Shown here piece by piece: positions 59,672 to 64,000 of a stretch of 64,000 nucleotides of DNA; the first letter of the stretch is position 1, and the number at the start of each line of letters is the position of its first letter. The stretch comes from Ensifer adhaerens (lineage in GTDB: Bacteria; Pseudomonadota; Alphaproteobacteria; Rhizobiales; Rhizobiaceae): the NCBI GenBank assembly GCA_900215285.1, contig OCMG01000004.1, forward strand, positions 2,650,001 through 2,714,000. The letters are read 5' to 3'. The notes below the pieces were generated by a model. It was not told the origin of the DNA. It saw nothing but the letters and a program-made list of their open reading frames with translations, and ran no database searches. The translations under genes were made by a program, and so were the position numbers.

Positions 59672-60007
59672 ATGACAGTGAAACAAGGTATCGCGAAATA
59701 TCAGATTGGACAGGTCGTGCGCCATCGGATTTTTCCGTTCCGTGGCGTGATCTTTGATGTCGATCCGGAATATGCCAACACCGAGGAATGGTGGAACTCC
59801 ATTCCGGCGGATGTGAGGCCTACGCGCGAGCAGCCGTTTTACCATCTCCTGGCGGAGAATGATGAAACGGAATATGTCGCGTATGTTTCGGAGCAGAACC
59901 TCGTGCCGGACGAAAGCGGCATGCCGCTGAGGCATCCGCAGATCACTCAGATCTTCGATGCGGTCGACACAGGTCCCTACAAGCCGAAGGCGATCGTCGC
60001 GCACTGA
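59672..60007 (+). CDS. hspQ: heat shock protein HspQ
   Basis: This 111-residue protein belongs to the HspQ/YccV family (hemimethylated-DNA-binding-like fold), known in Escherichia coli as a heat-inducible specificity factor for Lon protease. Characteristic segments are KYQIGQVVRHRIFPFRGVIFDVDPEY and QPFYHLLAEND, with EYVAYVSEQNL. AAAGGA precedes the ATG. A heat-shock promoter could not be assigned with confidence. It ends in a shared palindromic terminator. Confidence 0.94.
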   Translation: MTVKQGIAKYQIGQVVRHRIFPFRGVIFDVDPEYANTEEWWNSIPADVRPTREQPFYHLLAENDETEYVAYVSEQNLVPDESGMPLRHPQITQIFDAVDTGPYKPKAIVAH

Positions 60008-60055
60008 TCCGCGCGGCGCATCTATTACGGCGATGGCATCATCAAACTAAATTAA

Positions 60056-60079
60056 AAAAGCCCGGCGCGCCGGGCTTTT
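60056..60079. terminator. bidirectional Rho-independent terminator
   Basis: The 24-base perfect palindrome has arms AAAAGCCCGGCG (60056-60067) and CGCCGGGCTTTT (60068-60079). It lies between the convergent hspQ and IalB-like genes, with an A-run on one side and a T-run on the other, so it can serve both. Confidence 0.88.
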
Positions 60080-60099
60080 CCATATTGATCCGCCGAACC

Positions 60100-60738
60100 T
60101 TACTTCGGGTTCTGAGTCGCTGCCTTCTGGGCGTCTTCGAGCTTCTTGCGACGGGCTTCCGCTTCCTTCAGCGTCTTTTCCTGCAGCGCGCGCTGCGTTT
60201 CCTCGAGCTTGGACTGCTCGATCGGAGCGCCGTCGAAGGACGTGCCAAAGCCTTCAAGCGAAATCTTGATGGGGTTCGGAGCGCGCTGGAAGTTGATCGA
60301 GGTGAAGACGACTTCGTTGCCCTTTTTCAAGGCGGCAATCAGACCGTCGGTCAGCGGAGCCTCGGCAATGCACTTGTCGGGCATGCAGACGGCGTAATCG
60401 AGCTTCTGGCCCTTGCCGCCGTCGATCTGCATCAGGATGCCCGGTGCGATGGCGCGAGCGGAAGGAACAGAGACCTGGATGAGCTTACGGTTGACTTTGC
60501 CGGACACGGTGATGAGGCCGACAGCCGTCAGCAACTGGCCATTGCCTGCCTGCTGCAGATTCTGCACGATGCAGACATCGTTGTCTTCCTGCTTGGTGCA
60601 GACCTTGAACCAGCCCTGCGGAAGGGCCGGCGGCGCGCCTTCCGGCGCTGCGTCCTGGGCGTTAACGGCCGTGCCTGCAACGAGCAAGGACAGGCTGCCA
60701 ACGGCAGCGGCGGCAAACTTCTTCAGAGAAATAGTCAT
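60100..60738 (-). CDS. invasion-associated locus B (IalB) family protein
   Basis: This exported protein of 212 residues has a signal peptide (residues 1-26, cleavage after AVNAQ region) and the IalB fold. Paired Cys are in WFKVCTK, DVCIVQNL, AVCMPDKC. The C-terminal stretch (about 165-212) is a charged helix rich in Glu, Lys and Gln. IalB-like proteins are widespread in Rhizobiales; the name comes from Bartonella, but the role here is unknown. ATG at 60738 was chosen over an upstream frame because it gives the signal peptide and has GGGAGA upstream. Confidence 0.9.
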   Translation of the reverse strand: MTISLKKFAAAAVGSLSLLVAGTAVNAQDAAPEGAPPALPQGWFKVCTKQEDNDVCIVQNLQQAGNGQLLTAVGLITVSGKVNRKLIQVSVPSARAIAPGILMQIDGGKGQKLDYAVCMPDKCIAEAPLTDGLIAALKKGNEVVFTSINFQRAPNPIKISLEGFGTSFDGAPIEQSKLEETQRALQEKTLKEAEARRKKLEDAQKAATQNPK

Positions 60739-60995
60739 TCGGTTTTGGTCTCCCGGTGTCATCGTTCCGCGAAATCGGGCGTCCGGCGCCCGCTCGCTAA
60801 ATCTCGTCGCGGTGTCTGTCGGCCAAATAAGGCATTTGAATGACCCGCGCAATTTCAACTCCTGTTACAGAAGTGAATGCCGTTTTTCCAGCCCCGCAAT
60901 ACGATTTTTGCGTCCGCCTGGCGCCGCAGGCCGCGTTTTCGACCTATTGCATGGTAACCTCGCGGCCGAATCGATCAAGCCGGAAGGTGCATTAT

Positions 60996-62822
60996 TTGAG
61001 ATTGCTGCCCACCCTCGCCGCTGTTCTGTATTTCGGGCTCGGAGTTCTAACCGGAGCAGACGCGCGCGCAGACACGATGCACGGCATTGCGATGCACGGC
61101 GCGCCCGCCCTGCCCGCCGATTTCGACCACTTTCCCTATGCCGATCCGAAGGCGCCGGAAGGCGGCTCGATCACTTATGGCGTCGTTGGGACCTTTGACA
61201 GCCTCAATCCATTCGTATTGAAGGGCATGCGCACGACCGCGCGCGGACTTTGGGATCCGCAATTTGGCAATCTCGTCTTTGAATCGCTGATGATGCGATC
61301 GGCCGACGAACCTTTTACGCTTTACGGTCTCCTCGCCAAATCGGTCGAAATGGATGATGACCGCACCTACATGCAGTTCAATCTCGATCCGCGCGCGCGC
61401 TGGTCGGACGGCAAGCCGGTCACGGCGGATGACGTCATCTTCAGCTTCGAACTTCTGCGCGATCACGGGCGGCCACCTTTTTCCAACCGCCTGAAGAAGG
61501 TGCAGAAGATGGAGAAAGTTGGGGAGAACAGCGTACGTTTCACCTTCACCAGCGATGCGGACAGGGAATTTCCGCTTCTCCTGGCAATGTCGCCGATTCT
61601 GCCCAAGCATCTCATTGATCCGAAAACATTCGAGCAGAGCGGCCTGACGCCGATGATCGGTTCCGGCCCTTATGTGATCGACACGGTGAAGCCCGGCGAA
61701 AAGATCGTCTATCGCCGCAATCCGAATTATTGGGGCAAGGATATTCCCACCATGCGCGGCCTGGCCAACTATGATCGGTTGACCGTCAATTATTACCTGC
61801 AGGACCAGACGCTTTTCGAAGCCTTCAAAAAGGGCGATGTCGACCTTTATGCGGATGGAAGCCCCACGCATTGGCGCGACTCCTATAACTTCCCCGCAGT
61901 CCGCAATGGCGACATCGTGCGTGAAGAGTTCAAGCCCAAACTACCCTCCGGAATGTTCGGCTTCGTCTTCAACACGCGTCGGCCGCTCTTCCAGGACGAG
62001 CGCGTGCGTGAGGCGCTGACGCTAGCCTTCGACTTCGAATGGGTCGACCGCAATCTGTTCGGCGAGGTCTATGATCGGACCGAAAGCTTCTGGCAGAATT
62101 CCGACCTGTCGAGCTATGGCCGTCCTGCAAGCCCACAGGAACTCGCCCTGATCGGCGACCTGAAAAAGGACATGGCGCCCGAATTCATCAATGGAACTTA
62201 CAAGCTGCCGGTGACAGATGGGTCCGGTCGTGACCGCAAGGTTCTGCGCCGCTCCGTTGATCTACTGAACGAGGCTGGCTATGCCATCCGCGACGGCAAG
62301 ATGGTGGATGGCCATGGCCGCCAGCTCTCCTTCGAGATCATGACGCAGAATCCCGATCAGGAAAAAGTCGCGTTGGCCTATCAGCGGTTCCTGACTGCAA
62401 TCGGTGTGGACGCATCGGTCCGAACGGTGGACGACAGTTCCTATCAGCAGCGCAGTCAATCGTTTGACTACGACATGATTCTCAAGTCATTTCCGTCCTC
62501 GCTCTCGCCTGGCATAGAGCAGATCGGTCGCTGGGGTTCGCAGAGCCGGAACATCATGGGCACCGACAGTTTCGCCGGCGTCGCAGATCCGGGAATAGAT
62601 CGTATCCTCAACGCCGTGGTCAGCGCGCGGGGCCAGGATGACTTCGTAACCGCCGTAAGAGCCCTCGACCGGGTGCTGATGTCTCGCTATTATGTCGTTC
62701 CGCTCTATCATATCGCCCAGCAGTGGGTGGCGCATCGTAAGAATCTGATGCATCCGCCCGTCACGCCGCTTTACGGCTATTCCCTGCCCGCATGGTGGGA
62801 CGCGACCGCAAAAGCGCATTAG
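60996..62822 (+). CDS. extracellular solute-binding protein family 5 (YejA-like peptide binding)
   Basis: This is a periplasmic binding protein of an oligopeptide or microcin-C-type ABC importer. The mature N-terminus MHGIAMHGAPALPADFDHFP and PKAPEGGSITYG match the YejA branch. About 608 residues follow a signal peptide ending ADARA. TTG at 60996 is chosen: GGAAGG lies 8 bases upstream and the signal peptide then starts LRLLPTLAAVLY. ATG at 60951 and longer starts lack ribosome-binding sites. The permease and ATPase genes that usually accompany yejA (yejBEF) are not adjacent on the right, so the binding protein is orphaned here. Confidence 0.88.
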   Translation: MRLLPTLAAVLYFGLGVLTGADARADTMHGIAMHGAPALPADFDHFPYADPKAPEGGSITYGVVGTFDSLNPFVLKGMRTTARGLWDPQFGNLVFESLMMRSADEPFTLYGLLAKSVEMDDDRTYMQFNLDPRARWSDGKPVTADDVIFSFELLRDHGRPPFSNRLKKVQKMEKVGENSVRFTFTSDADREFPLLLAMSPILPKHLIDPKTFEQSGLTPMIGSGPYVIDTVKPGEKIVYRRNPNYWGKDIPTMRGLANYDRLTVNYYLQDQTLFEAFKKGDVDLYADGSPTHWRDSYNFPAVRNGDIVREEFKPKLPSGMFGFVFNTRRPLFQDERVREALTLAFDFEWVDRNLFGEVYDRTESFWQNSDLSSYGRPASPQELALIGDLKKDMAPEFINGTYKLPVTDGSGRDRKVLRRSVDLLNEAGYAIRDGKMVDGHGRQLSFEIMTQNPDQEKVALAYQRFLTAIGVDASVRTVDDSSYQQRSQSFDYDMILKSFPSSLSPGIEQIGRWGSQSRNIMGTDSFAGVADPGIDRILNAVVSARGQDDFVTAVRALDRVLMSRYYVVPLYHIAQQWVAHRKNLMHPPVTPLYGYSLPAWWDATAKAH

Positions 62823-62922
62823 CGAGAGATCCGGAAACAGTCTGTTTCCTTGTTTTTCTGCATTTTTCGAGCCAAATGCCGCGATAGCCTATGTTGCCAT
62901 TACCTCCGAAAGGACCCCCGTC

Positions 62923-63585
62923 TTGAAAACCGTTACAATTGATATCGTGTCCGATGTTGTCTGCCCGTGGTGCTATCTCGGAAAGGCGCGCCTGGAGCAG
63001 GCGCTGGCCATGACAGCAGGACAGGCCGATGTAGCCATCACCTGGCGTCCGTATCGTCTCAATCCGGACATTCCGGCCGAAGGCGTCGATCATCAGGCGT
63101 GGCTTGCATCGAAATTTGGCGGCAAGGAGAATGTCGATCGGGCGCATGCCCAAATCGCGCAATACGGCAAGGAGGCCGGCATCGAATACGATTTCGATGC
63201 GATCAAGGTCGGTCCCAACACGCTTGACGCACACCGTGTCCTCCACTGGGCGCTCCGGCACGGCCGCGACGTGCAGAACAAGGTGGCGGACATGCTTTTC
63301 AAGGCGAATTTCAAGGAGGGCCGCAATGTCGGCGATCACACGGTGCTCGTCGAAATCGCGCGCGAAGCCGGCATGGACGGCGACGTGATTGCGAAGTTGC
63401 TGAAAAGCGACGCAGACAAGGATGAGGTGCTCGGCGAGATCGATGCCGCGCAGAAGATGGGCGTTTCCGGCGTACCATTCTTCATCCTCGACGGGAAATA
63501 TGCAGTTTCGGGTGCACAGATGCCCGAAACGCTGGCAGGCGCGATCCTGCAATTGTCAAATGATGAGGGTGGCGAGGAAGATTGA
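62923..63585 (+). CDS. DsbA-fold oxidoreductase, FrnE-like
   Basis: This 220-residue cytosolic thioredoxin-fold protein has the active-site CPWC (Cys14, Cys17) in SDVVCPWCYLGK and a cis-Pro in GVSGVPFFIL. The helical insert (about 60-165) is typical of the FrnE/2-hydroxychromene-2-carboxylate isomerase branch of the DsbA superfamily. No signal peptide is seen. The start is TTG at 62923, with GGA about 9 bases upstream. A disulfide isomerase or stress-related role is suggested by relatives. It ends before a terminator. Confidence 0.92.
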   Translation: MKTVTIDIVSDVVCPWCYLGKARLEQALAMTAGQADVAITWRPYRLNPDIPAEGVDHQAWLASKFGGKENVDRAHAQIAQYGKEAGIEYDFDAIKVGPNTLDAHRVLHWALRHGRDVQNKVADMLFKANFKEGRNVGDHTVLVEIAREAGMDGDVIAKLLKSDADKDEVLGEIDAAQKMGVSGVPFFILDGKYAVSGAQMPETLAGAILQLSNDEGGEED

Positions 63586-63616
63586 ACGCAGCGCCCGCAA
63601 ATCGCAATGAAACAGG

Positions 63617-63642
63617 AAGCCGGCAAAATCGCCGGCTTTTTG
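63617..63642 (+). terminator. Rho-independent terminator after the FrnE-like gene
   Basis: AAGCCGGC (63617-63624), loop AAAATC and GCCGGCTT (63631-63638) form a perfect 8-base stem continuing into a T-run, 32 bases after the stop. It lies between convergent genes. Confidence 0.85.
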
Positions 63643-63674
63643 ATGTGAAGCACAAACCGGTGAAAGAGGGCGCG

Positions 63675-63869
63675 TTACCCCCGCTGCCCCAGTGCCTTCT
63701 CGATTTTCCTGTCGGTATTGTATTGGCTGAGCGCGTATACGGCCCAGATTGCCGCCGGCAGCCAGCCGATCAGGGTGATCTGGAGAATCAGGCAGATGAT
63801 GCCGGCAAGCGGCCTGCCAATCGTGAAGAAGGTTAGCCAGGGCAGGATCAGGGCAATCAGCAGGCGCAT
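63675..63869 (-). CDS. YqaE/Pmp3 family membrane protein
   Basis: This 64-residue protein consists of two hydrophobic helices (about 2-22 and 24-46) and a short charged tail. It matches the YqaE/Pmp3 (UPF0057) family, small membrane proteins linked to salt and membrane-potential stress in other organisms. GGAGAGAG precedes the ATG. It converges with the FrnE-like gene. Confidence 0.88.
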   Translation of the reverse strand: MRLLIALILPWLTFFTIGRPLAGIICLILQITLIGWLPAAIWAVYALSQYNTDRKIEKALGQRG

Positions 63870-63975
63870 TGTTTTCTCTCTCCAGTGAGTAGACCCTACT
63901 TATTTGGGAAGCGAGGCGAGCCTTGGCAATAGGATCAGCCGTGCCTTGCGCCAGACGCTTGACATCTTCAATCGC

Positions 63976-64000
63976 TCAACCCATCTTCGCGCGAATTTCA
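63976..64000 (-). CDS. possible C-terminal end of a gene entering from the right edge
   Basis: On the minus strand the frame reads EIRAKMG and stops with TGA at 63976-63978. This is a plausible protein C-terminus for a gene that begins beyond the window. Only eight codons are visible, so coding status is a guess. The 106 bases between it and the YqaE gene show nothing else I can name. Confidence 0.2.

Overview
The window reads as chromosomal DNA of an alphaproteobacterium of the order Rhizobiales, most likely family Rhizobiaceae. The support is GC-rich coding sequence, the gene order dusB(nifR3)-ntrB-ntrC-ntrY-ntrX-dat-hfq-hflX, a fused ispDF, a class I PHA synthase, a cysG-DUF2849-cysI-DUF934 sulfite reduction cluster, an IalB-family protein and orphan TadE/TadG-like proteins. 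No species name can be given from the sequence alone. No rRNA, CRISPR array, integrase, transposase or prophage was seen. One tRNA, Ser(TGA), is present.

Layout. Positions 1-1660 hold three small unrecognised genes, one cut by the left edge. Positions 1670-8245 are a purine/nucleoside-type island: a CDA-family deaminase, a divergent LysR regulator, and a complete BMP-type ABC importer (ATPase, two permeases, Tat-type binding protein) closed by a terminator. Positions 8592-10747 are an orphan TadE/TadG-like pair. Positions 10756-15103 run leftward: radC, map, sfsA, phaC. Then rightward come a small lipoprotein, a class I aminotransferase, hom, a MacAB-type export pair and recJ. Positions 23610-30126 mix unknowns (a 192-residue protein, a DUF2336 protein, a 147-residue protein) with an alpha carbonic anhydrase, parE and a secreted alpha/beta hydrolase. 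tpiA, secG and pyrG follow.

Positions 33404-35618 run leftward: a damaged ParE-like toxin gene with its intact antitoxin, pncC (CinA C-terminal type) and ispDF. The nitrogen-control block spans 35837-45875: dusB, NtrBC, NtrYX, a D-amino acid aminotransferase-like gene, hfq and hflX. An SDR gene, a second antitoxin with a frameshifted toxin, mazG and a second deaminase follow. Sulfur assimilation genes and a ferredoxin-NADP reductase occupy 49136-54158. The right part holds a secreted amidohydrolase, tRNA-Ser, an MFS transporter, an HD-GYP protein, hspQ, an IalB-like protein, a YejA-like binding protein, a FrnE-like DsbA-fold protein and a YqaE/Pmp3 membrane peptide.

The most notable observation is that the window carries two unrelated ParDE-type toxin-antitoxin loci. 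In each the antitoxin is open and the toxin is disabled by one apparent mutation: an in-frame TGA in the first, a one-base frameshift in the second. Other points worth a second look are the MacAB pair between hom and recJ, an SDR whose catalytic Ser is Gly, a siroheme synthase with altered N-terminal motifs, an hflX whose frame stays open back to the hfq stop, an HD-GYP protein with a degenerate first HD repeat, and several inverted repeats placed like operators. I found no clearly new multi-gene system; most of the window is ordinary core genome.
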